From positions 1 through 64,000 of the forward strand of contig NZ_JAFBFH010000009.1 in NCBI RefSeq assembly GCF_016909185.1: DNA of 64,000 nucleotides. The letters are read 5' to 3'. Below, one piece after another: positions 36,698 through 45,699 of the stretch. Position numbers and translations under genes: made by a program. Positions within the stretch are counted from its first letter, which is position 1. The number at the start of each line of letters is the position of its first letter. Source of the stretch: Siminovitchia thermophila. GTDB taxonomy: Bacteria > Bacillota > Bacilli > Bacillales > Bacillaceae_C. The notes beneath the pieces were generated by a model. The model was not told the origin of the DNA, ran no database searches, and saw only the letters and a program-made list of their open reading frames with translations.

Positions 36698-37045
36698 ATG
36701 GAGTTACATAAATATTTGCCATTGACTGAAACGACCTATTATATTTTATTATCCTTACTTGAGCCCGCTCATGGTTATATTATGATGCAGAAGGTCGAAG
36801 AGCTAAGCAATCAGACTGTAAAGATAGCTGCGGGTACGATGTATGGAGCAATTGAAAACTTGCTAAAACAGCAACTCATTACAGCAGTAAAAAGTACGGA
36901 TAAACGGCGAAAAACATATGTCATCACCGAGAAGGGCAAAGAAGTATTGCGACTGGATTGTGAACGAATGAAGCATATTGTACAAGTAACTGAAAAATTG
37001 CTGCCTACGGCAATGTCAGGTAATGGAGGGACAGAAGATGTATAA
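36698..37045 (+). CDS. PadR family transcriptional regulator
   Basis: A 115-residue winged-helix repressor. LPLTETTYYILLSLLEPAHG, YIMMQKVEELSNQTVKIAAG and TMYGAIENLLKQQLI are diagnostic of PadR proteins, followed by the wing (DKRRKTYVITEKGKEVL) and a short C-terminal helix. The start ATG at 36698 follows GTGGAG; an upstream ATG at 36668 lies within the operator. It overlaps the DUF2812 gene, as is common for this pair, so the two are co-expressed and probably control their own operon. Confidence 0.88.
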   Translation: MELHKYLPLTETTYYILLSLLEPAHGYIMMQKVEELSNQTVKIAAGTMYGAIENLLKQQLITAVKSTDKRRKTYVITEKGKEVLRLDCERMKHIVQVTEKLLPTAMSGNGGTEDV

Positions 37046-37649
37046 ACTGAAATTTTTTATCGACTTTGAAAAAGAGGAACAATGGTTAGAGCAGATGGCC
37101 AATGAGGGTTATCATTTACAAAATAAGTTCTTCGGATATCACTTTCGAAAGGGAGAGCCTGAAAAAGCAACGATAAAAATTGACTTCAGAATGTTTAAGA
37201 AAAAGGAGGATTTCATCGATTATTGTACGATGTTTGAGGACGGTGGCTGGAAACATCTTGCCGGCACGAAAAGCTCAGGGGTTCAATACTTTAAAAAAAT
37301 GGACGATACTGTTGGAGATGAGATTTTTTTTGATAATCATTCAAAAGCTGCCAGATATAAAAGATTGGCCAATATGTTTTTTGAATTGGCAATCAGCTAT
37401 TTACCGCTGTTAGTAGTATTTTATTTGATAGATATCATTGATTTCAAGGCGTTAACGAATCCACAAGAGTTCTATTTTACACCTGGTTTATGGGATAAGA
37501 CCGGGATATCTTTTTGGTCTTCCTTTCTATTTGAAACACCATTTGCGCTAATGCGGGGATATAGTTGGGTATTTTTTCCATTGGCAATCATCCTGTTTTT
37601 TTTCTTTGGGTATAGGTCGAATAAACTGTATTTGCAAAATAAAAGTTAG
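37038..37649 (+). CDS. DUF2812 membrane protein
   Basis: A 203-residue protein. The soluble N-terminal DUF2812 domain is clear (LKFFIDFEKEEQWLEQMANE and YHFRKGEPEKATIKIDFRMF), followed by two membrane segments (about 115-140 and 170-195). ATG at 37038 follows GGAGGG and lies inside the PadR gene's last codons. The function is unknown; genes of this type are regularly paired with PadR regulators and are thought to be regulatory partners or envelope-stress proteins. Confidence 0.85.
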   Translation: MYKLKFFIDFEKEEQWLEQMANEGYHLQNKFFGYHFRKGEPEKATIKIDFRMFKKKEDFIDYCTMFEDGGWKHLAGTKSSGVQYFKKMDDTVGDEIFFDNHSKAARYKRLANMFFELAISYLPLLVVFYLIDIIDFKALTNPQEFYFTPGLWDKTGISFWSSFLFETPFALMRGYSWVFFPLAIILFFFFGYRSNKLYLQNKS

Positions 37650-38053
37650 TTATGGAAAAAAGTGTGGAAAATGACTGGCAATGGAATATCACGTTGTCTG
37701 TAAAACAGTGACAATCCTCCCCGGCGCCGGATATACAAGTGTCTTTGAAATTACAAACGCTCTTCGGTAGAAAGAAAAAAAGTGCAGTTCCAGAGCCTAA
37801 CGTTTATCATGCTTTCGGGCGGACTTTTTTTCCAACACACCTTTGCTTAATTCCTTCCAGCTTGGCCACACTTTTTCCCGCCTTTCTTGAACCTAATGCT
37901 TTTGAAAAATCATTTATGATACATGTTATAATAGTCATTGAATACACGAAAGTTTGAAAAATGGTTCAATACCGAGTATTTACGATAGACCATATGAGTA
38001 AACAGCAACGGACCTTTATTTTCATGTACTTAAAATAAAGGAGATTACTTCCA
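37650..38053. other. Gap without a gene
   Basis: About 400 bases. The plus-strand frame at 37,739-37,957 has no ribosome binding site and an uninformative sequence. The end carries the AAAGGAG site of the LysR gene. Confidence 0.4.
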
Positions 38054-38944
38054 GTGTACAAAAAAGATTACGCTATTTTAATCATGCTTGATCAAGCAAG
38101 AAATATGACAAAGGCTGCTGAAAAGTTGTTTATCTCGCAACCCAATTTAACCTATAGACTTCGACAGATTGAAGAATATTTCAATACAAAGATTTTTATT
38201 CGTGATCGGTCTGGTCTTTTCCCTACTCCAGAGGGAGAATTGATTATTGAATTAGCAAAGAAAAACTTAAGAAACATAGAATTGACTCTAGATGAAATAC
38301 AATTAATGGAACAAAGTGTTCGTGGTACGGTTAAGCTAGGTGTAGCATCAACTTTTGGACAATACATATTGCCTACCATACTAAAAGAATTTCAATCCAT
38401 TTATCCAGAGGTTAACTTTCATATCATTACAGGATTAAGTTCGAATATATATAAATTGTTTTTATCCGGGGATGTTCATATCGCCATTTTAAGAGGGGAG
38501 TATTTTTGGGAGGAGAAACAGCATTTATTAGTTTCAGAGCCAATCAGCATTGTGTCGAAGGCACCTATTGAAATGAATGCTTTACCTACATTACTGAGAA
38601 TTCAATACGAAATGGACAGCTATTTGAAGGGGATGGTAGATGAATGGTGGAAAGATATTTTTAAAAAACCCAGCATTATTTCTATGAGTGTAGATAGCCT
38701 GGAAACAGCAAAGGAAATGGCTCGTGTGGGACTTGGATATACAATATTGCCCGGCATTTGCCTCATGAATGAGCACGAATTATCTATTCAAAATTTATAT
38801 GGCCATGATAAGCAGTTAGTCAAACGTGATACATGGGCATATTGCAGGCATAAAACATTGAATTTCCCTGCCGTTCAAGAGTTTTTTAAGTTTCTCAAAA
38901 ACCACTCTTCTTACGCGAAATTACATGATCATAACCATTTATAA
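38054..38944 (+). CDS. LysR family transcriptional regulator
   Basis: A 296-residue regulator. The N-terminal helix-turn-helix reads ARNMTKAAEKLFISQPNLTY, followed by RLRQIEEYFNTKIFIRDRSG and the periplasmic-binding-like effector domain (GTVKLGVASTFGQYILPTIL). GTG at 38054 follows AAAGGAG. Next in the window are an asparaginase and a TctABC transporter in the opposite direction, ending 480 bases away, with the composite repeat between. Control of that operon is plausible but unproven because the gene is convergent with it rather than divergent. Confidence 0.88.
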   Translation: MYKKDYAILIMLDQARNMTKAAEKLFISQPNLTYRLRQIEEYFNTKIFIRDRSGLFPTPEGELIIELAKKNLRNIELTLDEIQLMEQSVRGTVKLGVASTFGQYILPTILKEFQSIYPEVNFHIITGLSSNIYKLFLSGDVHIAILRGEYFWEEKQHLLVSEPISIVSKAPIEMNALPTLLRIQYEMDSYLKGMVDEWWKDIFKKPSIISMSVDSLETAKEMARVGLGYTILPGICLMNEHELSIQNLYGHDKQLVKRDTWAYCRHKTLNFPAVQEFFKFLKNHSSYAKLHDHNHL

Positions 38945-38997
38945 AACTAATCATCACAACAAAAGAAATTGATGAAATACACTTGACTAATCGTAAG

Positions 38998-39411
38998 AAA
39001 GAGGCTGGAACATAAGCAAATACGAAATAGCTAAAACCGAACAATTCATTTATAATTGTTCGGTTTATTTGTGTAAAAAAATCCCTATCATCGCTACGTC
39101 AAAAAAATTTCGCTTTCCGCAGGTCTCTTCAGCTTCCTCGGAAAGCAAAGGTCGCTTCCCTCGGGATCTTTAGCTCGAGCTATTCCCGCAGGAGTCTACA
39201 TATGTTGACTACGCTAAATGCTTGCGTATTATAACACTAGGACAATTTATCCCGCATGTAAGGTGCCGTAAATCTTGAGTAAATACAAAATGTCTAAGTG
39301 GGAGATAACGGCACCTAAATGCCCGATTGGTTCAACTAACATTCAGTAGAAGCCCTACTGAATGAAGTTTCACTTTATGGTTTAGCTGATTTAGTTGCGT
39401 CCCAGCTCTTT
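38998..39411 (+). repeat. Composite intergenic repeat, copy 2
   Basis: Flanked by imperfect terminal inverted repeats (AAGAGGCTGGAAC and GCGTCCCAGCTCTT). Inside: AAGCAAATACGAAATAG, a hairpin (AACCGAACAATT against AATTGTTCGGTT), then the long multi-arm dyad shared with copy 1 (CGCTTTCCGCAGGTCTC, CTATTCCCGCAGGAGTC, AAGGTGCCGT against ACGGCACCT). The hairpin differs in sequence from that in copies 1 and 3 although the flanks are the same. It lies between the convergent LysR and asparaginase genes. Confidence 0.7.
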
Positions 39412-39427
39412 CATATCATCCACAACC

Positions 39428-40417
39428 TCAATATTGATGAAATATTTCTTGAATGGAGTTTCTATCACGATCAAGCAACAGTGCTAATGAAAGTAAAATG
39501 CGTGCCTTTTGAGGATTTAAATTATCTCCGCTAATGGCATTGAGCTGGTCATAGGGTTCGATACAAACTACTCGGCCATTCCCAACCCTGCTGCTCCGTA
39601 CCACATTAATTCCTTTTTCCACAGCATTTAGGAGAGCTTCTTCTTCACTTTTTGAAAATCGCCCCGCGCCTGTACCCGCCATTATGATTCCTTGATAATG
39701 TTCACTTTGGACAATATGGTTAATTAAATTTCCAGTAGCGCCAGCATAGGAGTAGACAATCTCAACATTTGGCAGATCGGTTATTTTGATTTGTGAAAAC
39801 TGGGAATCTATCGTATGTTTCCTAACTGGCTCGCGGTAATAAACAATCTCATGGGCTGCATCGATATACCCTAAACATCCCATCGTCCCCGATTGGAACC
39901 CATCCACATCGTATGTATCCACTTTCGTTACTTCCCTCGGGCTATGAATCTTATTATTGAATGCGACTAATACACCTTTCCCGTATGAATCTGGATGGAT
40001 GGCTACCCTAAAAGCATTCAATAAATTCAATTGGGCATCGGAGCTGATAGCAGTATAAGGACGCTGAGAACCTACCAGTACAATTGGTTTGGAACTATAT
40101 ACAGTTAAATGGAGAAAATAAGCGGTTTCTTCCAATGTATTCGTTCCATGAGAAATGACAGCCCCGTCAAAATCCTTTTCGTTTAAATAATATTCAATAT
40201 CATATTTTAATTGAATCCAATGCTGGCTGTTAATTTGAGTACTGCTCACATTATCAAAGGGTATTACTTTTATTTTGGCTAATTCTTTCAGTTCAGGAAT
40301 ATTTTCTACAAAAAATGTCCCATCTATTAAACCTGACTTATAATCTTTTAAGTCGAGTCTATTCGTTCCTTTTGCAGAAATCGTACCACCTAACGTAATA
40401 AATGCAATTTTTTTCAT
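39428..40417 (-). CDS. L-asparaginase
   Basis: A 329-residue asparaginase of the bacterial type I/II family, converting asparagine to aspartate and ammonia. The two active-site threonine motifs are present: FITLGGTISAKGTN at the N-terminus and AVISHGTNTLEETAYFLHLT. No signal peptide, so it acts in the cytosol. The second ATG (40417) has better spacing from GGAGGA than the first (40420). It is the last gene behind tctC-tctB-tctA, which suggests that the transporter brings in its substrate or takes in a related C4 compound. Confidence 0.88.
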   Translation of the reverse strand: MKKIAFITLGGTISAKGTNRLDLKDYKSGLIDGTFFVENIPELKELAKIKVIPFDNVSSTQINSQHWIQLKYDIEYYLNEKDFDGAVISHGTNTLEETAYFLHLTVYSSKPIVLVGSQRPYTAISSDAQLNLLNAFRVAIHPDSYGKGVLVAFNNKIHSPREVTKVDTYDVDGFQSGTMGCLGYIDAAHEIVYYREPVRKHTIDSQFSQIKITDLPNVEIVYSYAGATGNLINHIVQSEHYQGIIMAGTGAGRFSKSEEEALLNAVEKGINVVRSSRVGNGRVVCIEPYDQLNAISGDNLNPQKARILLSLALLLDRDRNSIQEIFHQY

Positions 40418-40473
40418 CATCTTCCTCCAGCAAAACAGACCTGTTTCTGTTTTTAATGACTCTATCCATAGTC

Positions 40474-41982
40474 TTACATATCCATCGGCTGCTCACTCGT
40501 GTTCTTTTTCTTAATATATTTAAATAGCGGCGGAATCATCAAAGACAGGACAGATACGATTAAAAGCGACACGGCAATCGGTTTTTCAATAAAAATGGAT
40601 AAGCTGCCATTGGAAATCGTTAATGCCTTTCTGAGAGATTGTTCCATCATATCTCCTAAAATAAACGCCAAAATAAATGGTGCTGCCGGAATTCTGACCA
40701 ATTTGATCAAAAAGCCAATGACGCCAAAGAATAAGAGCAAGTATAAATCAAATACGTTAAAGCTTAATGTGTAAATGCCAATGACACAGAAAAAAATAAC
40801 GAGTGAAATTAACATTGGGCGTGGTATCATCAATATCTTTGATATATATGGAATTAATGGTAAATTTAAGATTAATAAAAATATATTACCTATATACATA
40901 CTAATAATAATGGCCCAAAATAATGTAGGATGATCCGTCATTAATAAGGGACCAGGCTGAATTCCCATGACAAGGAATGCCCCTAACATGACAGCCGTAG
41001 TACCAGAACCTGGAATCCCAAGACTTAAAAGAGGTACAAAAGCGCCGCTAGTCGCAGCATTATTGGCAGTTTCGGGTCCGGCTAATCCGGCTACAGCCCC
41101 CTTTCCAAATTCCTCCGGCTTTTTGGAAAGCTTTTTCTCGGATGTATATCCAATAAATGATGCAATTGTGGCACCAGCACCCGGTAATACGCCAATCAGA
41201 AAACCGATTAACGATTGTCTGGCCATAGGTCCTCTCATTTCTTTAAAATCTTCTTTCGTTAATCGTAAGGACCCTATTTTATGCATTTTTGCTTGGGCTT
41301 TATGACGGTTAATGATCAAAACCGCAACTTCTGCAATGGCAAATAAACCGAGACCAATAACCAAAAATTCAATTCCATTTAATAAATTGATATTGCCGAA
41401 AGTAAACCTTGGTGTACCAGTTTGTCCATCAATCCCCACTGTTGCAACCATAAACCCTAATACTCCGGAAATCAAAGCCTTTGACATAGATCCATCTGAT
41501 AAACTTGTGATAGCCGTCAGCGCTAAAAGCATCAACGCAAAGTATTCAGCCGGCCCAAAGGCAACAGCAACAGAAGCCAATGCCGGTGCAAATGTCATTA
41601 ATAAAACAACTCCTACGGTACCGCCGACAAAAGAACAGATGGCGGCAATTGCCAATGCTTTTCCTGCATGCCCCTTTTGCGCCATAGGATACCCATCAAA
41701 GGCAGTCGAAATGGTTCCCTCTACACCAGGCGCATTTAACAATATTGATGAAGTGGAACCGCCAAAAATAGCTCCATAGTAAACCCCCGCCATCATAATG
41801 AGCGCTAAATTTATATCCATTCCATATGATATAGGAATCATAACGCCTATTGCTGTAATCGGTCCAAGTCCAGGAATCATCCCGATTAGGGTACCTATTA
41901 GGACACCTATAAAAACAAGCAAGATTCCTTCAACACTAAATGCCACTTGAAGCCCTTGCATTACACCATTTAAAATGTCCAT
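40474..41982 (-). CDS. tctA: Tripartite tricarboxylate transporter, large permease TctA
   Basis: A 502-residue membrane protein with about 12 helices. It has the family signature in its first repeat (GTLIGMIPGLGPITAIGVMI, YYGAIFGGSTSSILLNAPG) and again in the second (GFLIGVLPGAGATIASFIGY, LSLGIPGSGTTAVMLGAFLV). TctA uses the ion gradient to move a carboxylate delivered by the binding protein TctC. Its neighbours tctB and tctC complete the system. The substrate is unknown; in other bacteria members take up citrate, glutamate, terephthalate or similar acids. Confidence 0.93.
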   Translation of the reverse strand: MDILNGVMQGLQVAFSVEGILLVFIGVLIGTLIGMIPGLGPITAIGVMIPISYGMDINLALIMMAGVYYGAIFGGSTSSILLNAPGVEGTISTAFDGYPMAQKGHAGKALAIAAICSFVGGTVGVVLLMTFAPALASVAVAFGPAEYFALMLLALTAITSLSDGSMSKALISGVLGFMVATVGIDGQTGTPRFTFGNINLLNGIEFLVIGLGLFAIAEVAVLIINRHKAQAKMHKIGSLRLTKEDFKEMRGPMARQSLIGFLIGVLPGAGATIASFIGYTSEKKLSKKPEEFGKGAVAGLAGPETANNAATSGAFVPLLSLGIPGSGTTAVMLGAFLVMGIQPGPLLMTDHPTLFWAIIISMYIGNIFLLILNLPLIPYISKILMIPRPMLISLVIFFCVIGIYTLSFNVFDLYLLLFFGVIGFLIKLVRIPAAPFILAFILGDMMEQSLRKALTISNGSLSIFIEKPIAVSLLIVSVLSLMIPPLFKYIKKKNTSEQPMDM

Positions 41983-42003
41983 TCTCTTCCTCCTTATGGT
42001 AGA

Positions 42004-42459
42004 CTAAAGCGGTAAAATTCCCTTTGGCAGTGAGATTTGTAGTAATTCAAAAATATAGTAAAATACTACAGGCGTCATAATTGAAACGATCATATTCACA
42101 ATATGCCTTTTGTATCCCAAAACAAAAGTCGAAATGAAGATGAAAAGCATGGATGAAATCATAAACCCAAGTACTTCAAATAGGATGGCATAAAGAATGA
42201 AAAATAAAGAAATGACACCCAGCATTTTCAAAGCATTTTTGTCTAACTTAATGGCGCTTTCTTGATCTTCGTTCCCCTGATCCTTTTCAAAAAATAAAAC
42301 AATAGACAAAATCAATAATAAAACACCCAGTACATAGGGAACAGCATCTGAATCAACAGGGACTAAGTCATACGCTGGCAAGCGAAAAGCAAAAAATAGA
42401 TAAAAAACAGATATTAAAAATAAAACACTTGCTGCCAGCTTATTTTTTGATCGTAGCAA
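42004..42459 (-). CDS. tctB: Tripartite tricarboxylate transporter, small subunit TctB
   Basis: A 151-residue protein with four membrane segments, typical of TctB (KLAASVLFLISVFYLFFAF, AYDLVPVDSDAVPYVLGVLL, then two more helices ending YYIFELLQISLPKGILPL). It pairs with TctA in the membrane. The start is TTG at 42459 after AGGAG. It lies 21 bases before tctA and 74 bases after tctC, with a hairpin in the tctC-tctB gap. Confidence 0.85.
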   Translation of the reverse strand: MLRSKNKLAASVLFLISVFYLFFAFRLPAYDLVPVDSDAVPYVLGVLLLILSIVLFFEKDQGNEDQESAIKLDKNALKMLGVISLFFILYAILFEVLGFMISSMLFIFISTFVLGYKRHIVNMIVSIMTPVVFYYIFELLQISLPKGILPL

Positions 42460-42479
42460 TTGACCTTTCTCCTTTCATT

Positions 42480-42516
42480 CAAATAAGAGGAATGTATTAC
42501 CCATCCCTCTTATTTG
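42480..42516 (-). promoter_or_regulatory. Intercistronic hairpin between tctC and tctB
   Basis: CAAATAAGAGG (42,480-42,490) pairs perfectly with CCTCTTATTTG (42,506-42,516). No T-run follows, so it is more likely a processing or mRNA-stabilising hairpin that keeps the binding-protein mRNA more abundant than that of the permeases. Confidence 0.55.
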
Positions 42517-42533
42517 ATAGAATATGGCTGTTT

Positions 42534-43535
42534 CTATTTTGTGAGTCCCAGTTCGTCTAAAAGCTCTTTTACCTCTTCTCTTTGCTCCTCTAAGAATTTC
42601 TCGAACTCCTCACTGCCCATGAACATTTCGTTCCAACCGAACTGGGCACGAATATCATTCCAAGCTTCACTTTCATGTAACTGTTTGAAGGCATTTTCGT
42701 AAAATTTCTTGGCATTCTCATCCATTTTAGGCGGTCCAAAAAATCCTCTCCAATTAACAAAAGTTTCATCAATTCCTTGTTCCTTGGCTGTTGGGAAATC
42801 AGAGAAAATTTCCCCTTCGAGTCTCTCTTCAGCAGTAATGGCAAGCACTTTCACATTACCTGCACGAACTTGTTCAACTGTTTCAGCCACTCCGGTTGAG
42901 AACACATCGACACTTCCGTTTAGCAAAGCAGCTAATTCACCGCCATCTTGTTCAGATACGTATTTGATTTTTGTAATATCCACACCATAAGCTTTAGCAA
43001 AACGGATAAACTGTAAATGATCCATACTTCCTGGTGAAGAAGAACCGTTGACCGTAATGCTGGAAGGGTCCTTCTTCATATCTTCAAATAATTCAGGTAA
43101 TGTATTCCACTTTGCGTCAGCTTTAACTACAAATGCACCATAGTCTGCAATGATATTCGCAATTGGTGTAAAGTCGGTATGATCATATTCAGACTGTCCA
43201 TTTAAAGGCACATCGATAATAGGTGGAGAAGCGACGAACAGATGATAGGGGTCACCTTTGAAGTTGGCCACATATGCCCAGCCTACTGCTCCGCCTCCAC
43301 CGGTTTTATTCACAACACCAATATCTTGATCAATAATTCCCTCTTCATCTAAGACTTTTGCGGCCATTCGGGCAGTTGTATCCCACCCCCCGCCTGCTCC
43401 AGATGGTGCTACAATTTCTATTGACTTTTCTGGTTTCCAATCTCCATTTGTGGTTCCTTGACTGCTTTCACTACAGGCAGCAAGAATAAATGAAAGTGCA
43501 ATGAATATCCCTAAAAATGAGAACTTTTTCCTCAA
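42534..43535 (-). CDS. tctC: Tripartite tricarboxylate transporter substrate-binding lipoprotein TctC
   Basis: A 333-residue Bug/TctC-type binding protein. It begins with a lipoprotein signal (FLGIFIALSFILAAC, cysteine at the end) and a Ser-rich spacer, then the mature fold with SIEIVAPSGAGGGWDTTARM, GWAYVANFKGDPYHLFVASP and SSSPGSMDHLQFIRFAKAYG. It delivers the substrate to TctAB at the outer face of the membrane. The TTG at 43535 follows AAGGGGGAAGGA; the longer frame from 43,598 is not supported. It opens the tctCBA-asparaginase operon. Confidence 0.92.
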   Translation of the reverse strand: MRKKFSFLGIFIALSFILAACSESSQGTTNGDWKPEKSIEIVAPSGAGGGWDTTARMAAKVLDEEGIIDQDIGVVNKTGGGGAVGWAYVANFKGDPYHLFVASPPIIDVPLNGQSEYDHTDFTPIANIIADYGAFVVKADAKWNTLPELFEDMKKDPSSITVNGSSSPGSMDHLQFIRFAKAYGVDITKIKYVSEQDGGELAALLNGSVDVFSTGVAETVEQVRAGNVKVLAITAEERLEGEIFSDFPTAKEQGIDETFVNWRGFFGPPKMDENAKKFYENAFKQLHESEAWNDIRAQFGWNEMFMGSEEFEKFLEEQREEVKELLDELGLTK

Positions 43536-43718
43536 AATCCTTCCCCCTTTAACTTTGGTAACGATTTCATTCTGATTATAGTGAAATAAAACAAACACGT
43601 AAAATAGAAATTTTCAATGCTGATCTATTCACTTTTTTTATGAAACAGAGGAGCTTCCATAAAAAACGCCCTACAAAAAAATAGCCCCACGCAAAAAAAT
43701 GTTGCATGGGACATTGTA

Positions 43719-44432
43719 TTAGCTTTCAAATTCTGAATGCTTATTTTTCTTATTTACTTTTGAAGGCGCAAAAGATTTAATTCGTTTTTGTTCTTTTTTT
43801 ATTTTTTCTTCCGCAAAATCAGAAAAGCTTTTACCATCTTGGTTTGCTATAAAATAGATATACCTTTCCTTATCCTTCTTTTCAATAATGAGGGGAGCAA
43901 TATCCTTTTTCAGTAAGAGGTAATTCATAATCAATCGCCCTGTCCGTCCATTTCCATCAGCAAATGGATGTATCCGTTCAAACTCAATATGACTTTCACA
44001 CACTAAATCGATTACGTCTTTATCTGAATGAGAGGTGTTCAGTCGAAAGTTTACATTATCAATCCATTGCTTCATTAACATAGGAGTCTCTTTGGGGTGT
44101 GCGGCATCAAAATCCGCACCTTTCATAAAGTTTTCCTCTGTTTTAAACTTACCTCTTTCATGATGCAGCCGATCCATTAGTATTGCATGTGTCTCAAACA
44201 AGATGTCGAAAGTAAAATCTTTTTTTAGAGTTTCCGGTGAAAGCAAATACTCCATCGCGTGACGATGATTATCAATTTCGTACAACTCTCTAAGAGAAAC
44301 TTTATTGGGCACGGTATTATGCAATATGATTGATACGGTTTCTGGCAAGCTAATTGTATTGTTTTCAATTGCGCTTGAGTGATGCGACATTCTCACCAAC
44401 AAATCCTCAACATATTCTTTGGATAAATCCAA
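43719..44432 (-). CDS. Fic domain protein, autoinhibited class II type
   Basis: A 237-residue Fic protein. The active site is complete: HPFADGNGRTGR starting at His155, in HIEFERIHPFADGNGRTGRL. Near the N-terminus SSAIEN (residues 19-24) matches the inhibitory-helix motif [S/T]xxxE[G/N], so this is a class II enzyme with built-in inhibition. Fic enzymes transfer AMP or another nucleotide to hydroxyl side chains of target proteins. TTG at 44432 follows GGGAGGG; the longer frame to 44,474 is not supported. No antitoxin gene adjoins it, as expected if the inhibitor is internal. The target is unknown. Confidence 0.88.
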   Translation of the reverse strand: MDLSKEYVEDLLVRMSHHSSAIENNTISLPETVSIILHNTVPNKVSLRELYEIDNHRHAMEYLLSPETLKKDFTFDILFETHAILMDRLHHERGKFKTEENFMKGADFDAAHPKETPMLMKQWIDNVNFRLNTSHSDKDVIDLVCESHIEFERIHPFADGNGRTGRLIMNYLLLKKDIAPLIIEKKDKERYIYFIANQDGKSFSDFAEEKIKKEQKRIKSFAPSKVNKKNKHSEFES

Positions 44433-44818
44433 AACAATCCCTCCCGAACAGATTTTATAAATTATATTATACAAGACTAACGGTCATATCCATCAAGCAT
44501 CCGATCGAATTCTCCAATATTTCTTTCCTTTTGATATTCATGATAAGACTTCCTCATGGCAAAGGATAGCCGGGAAATAGCATGGTTTTTTTATTGAAAT
44601 AGCCTTAAAATTTTTTTGTTTACTATTGGTAGAAAAATCAATACCCTTCCTTTTTTATGTTGAACCGCCCCGTGAATGAGCCCATCCACTTTTTCTTAAT
44701 CGTGACCGATCTTATAGCAGTTTTGCAACCATGGACTTCATCTTATCAAAACAATAAATGTCAACAAAAACATATACATAGGAGGCTTGTCCTTTAAAAA
44801 AAAGAAAAAGTCTTAACA
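44433..44818. other. Gap between Fic and the small reading frame
   Basis: About 390 bases, AT-rich, with no credible gene. The upstream region of the Fic gene is on the left; no clear hairpin or RNA seen. Confidence 0.35.
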
Positions 44819-44965
44819 TTATGAGCTTGTTTTTTCTTTAGCTTCTGTTGAGTTATCGAGGTTAAAACACGGTGCTAACGCTGTATTAAAAGCTTCCTCA
44901 ATTGGAATATCACCATAATACTCTTTACCAATATACAAAGGAGATTTTCTCTTTTTCTTGCTCAC
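44819..44965 (-). CDS. Small protein of unknown function (48 residues)
   Basis: A GTG start at 44965 preceded by GAGGTGAT at a good distance, then 48 codons to TAA. The sequence is basic at first (MSKKKRKSPLYIGKEYYGDI), then PIEEAFNTALAPCFNL and a Ser/Glu/Lys-rich tail. The composition and ribosome binding site look real, but no family is recognised. It stands isolated in a 1.2-kb gene-poor region beside the Fic gene. Confidence 0.5.
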   Translation of the reverse strand: MSKKKRKSPLYIGKEYYGDIPIEEAFNTALAPCFNLDNSTEAKEKTSS

Positions 44966-45699
44966 CGTAAAATCACCTCATGAAACCCTATGCAGGTGGG
45001 ACACGTGGACGGCCCTACATACAATCAACTTCTTTTTTGCCAGTTTGGCAAATAGATTTTTAACAAAGTTCATTCATTTTTCAAGAGGTTCAGCAGGAAG
45101 TACACTCTGGCCAACCTTCGCAGCTCCTATCCCAGAACGCCAGCCATCGCATGTCGCTATGTAATGATTTCACTCACTTTTTGCCACTTCATTTTAAAAA
45201 ACGGGGGTAATATTAAAGGGGATTTTTGAAGGCAAAATGGATGCTCCGACCGATTATTTTGTTGTTACGGAAGACTTGTACATAACCGAATGACATTCGT
45301 GTTTCAGAATTAAATTGTACACTTTTTAAATAGGGTTGATTATGTAAAAAGCGTAATTTCCCTATCACAATAAAGAAATTACGCTCATTTCAATATCCCT
45401 TTATCTCGTTGAAAAAAGTCTCGTCCAACTCGGTAAGGAATACCTTCTGATTTCAGAAGTGGTTTTTAAAAGTTATTTGAGTAAAAAAGGCACATTATTT
45501 CACTCTTCAAAAGGATCTATTATCATTTTTAGCTACATTTTCTGTTGGGTCAAAGCGAACTTGCTCCCACGTTTCATTTCCTGTTTTACAAAATAGAAGG
45601 AACACAATACCCAGCCCGATTAGGAAATGGTCATTTTTCACCGATTTTGGCAACCTGTTATAAGGACACTACTATTACTTTAGGACACGTCTACATTTG
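44966..45699. other. Gene-poor stretch downstream of cydS
   Basis: No credible gene on either strand. It contains a likely terminator at 45,351-45,384 and, near 45,313-45,330, the motif AAATTGTACACTTTTTAAA, similar to the repeats at the left edge of the window. Confidence 0.4.
45351..45384 (-). terminator. Terminator, probably for the cyd operon
   Basis: GCGTAATTTC and GAAATTACGC form a perfect 10-bp stem with a 14-base loop. On the minus strand it is followed by TTTTTAC. It lies about 315 bases after the cydS stop codon, with no other gene in between. Confidence 0.65.

Noticed and set aside
37739-37957. 72-codon plus-strand frame before the LysR gene
   Set aside because: No initiation signals and no recognisable sequence.
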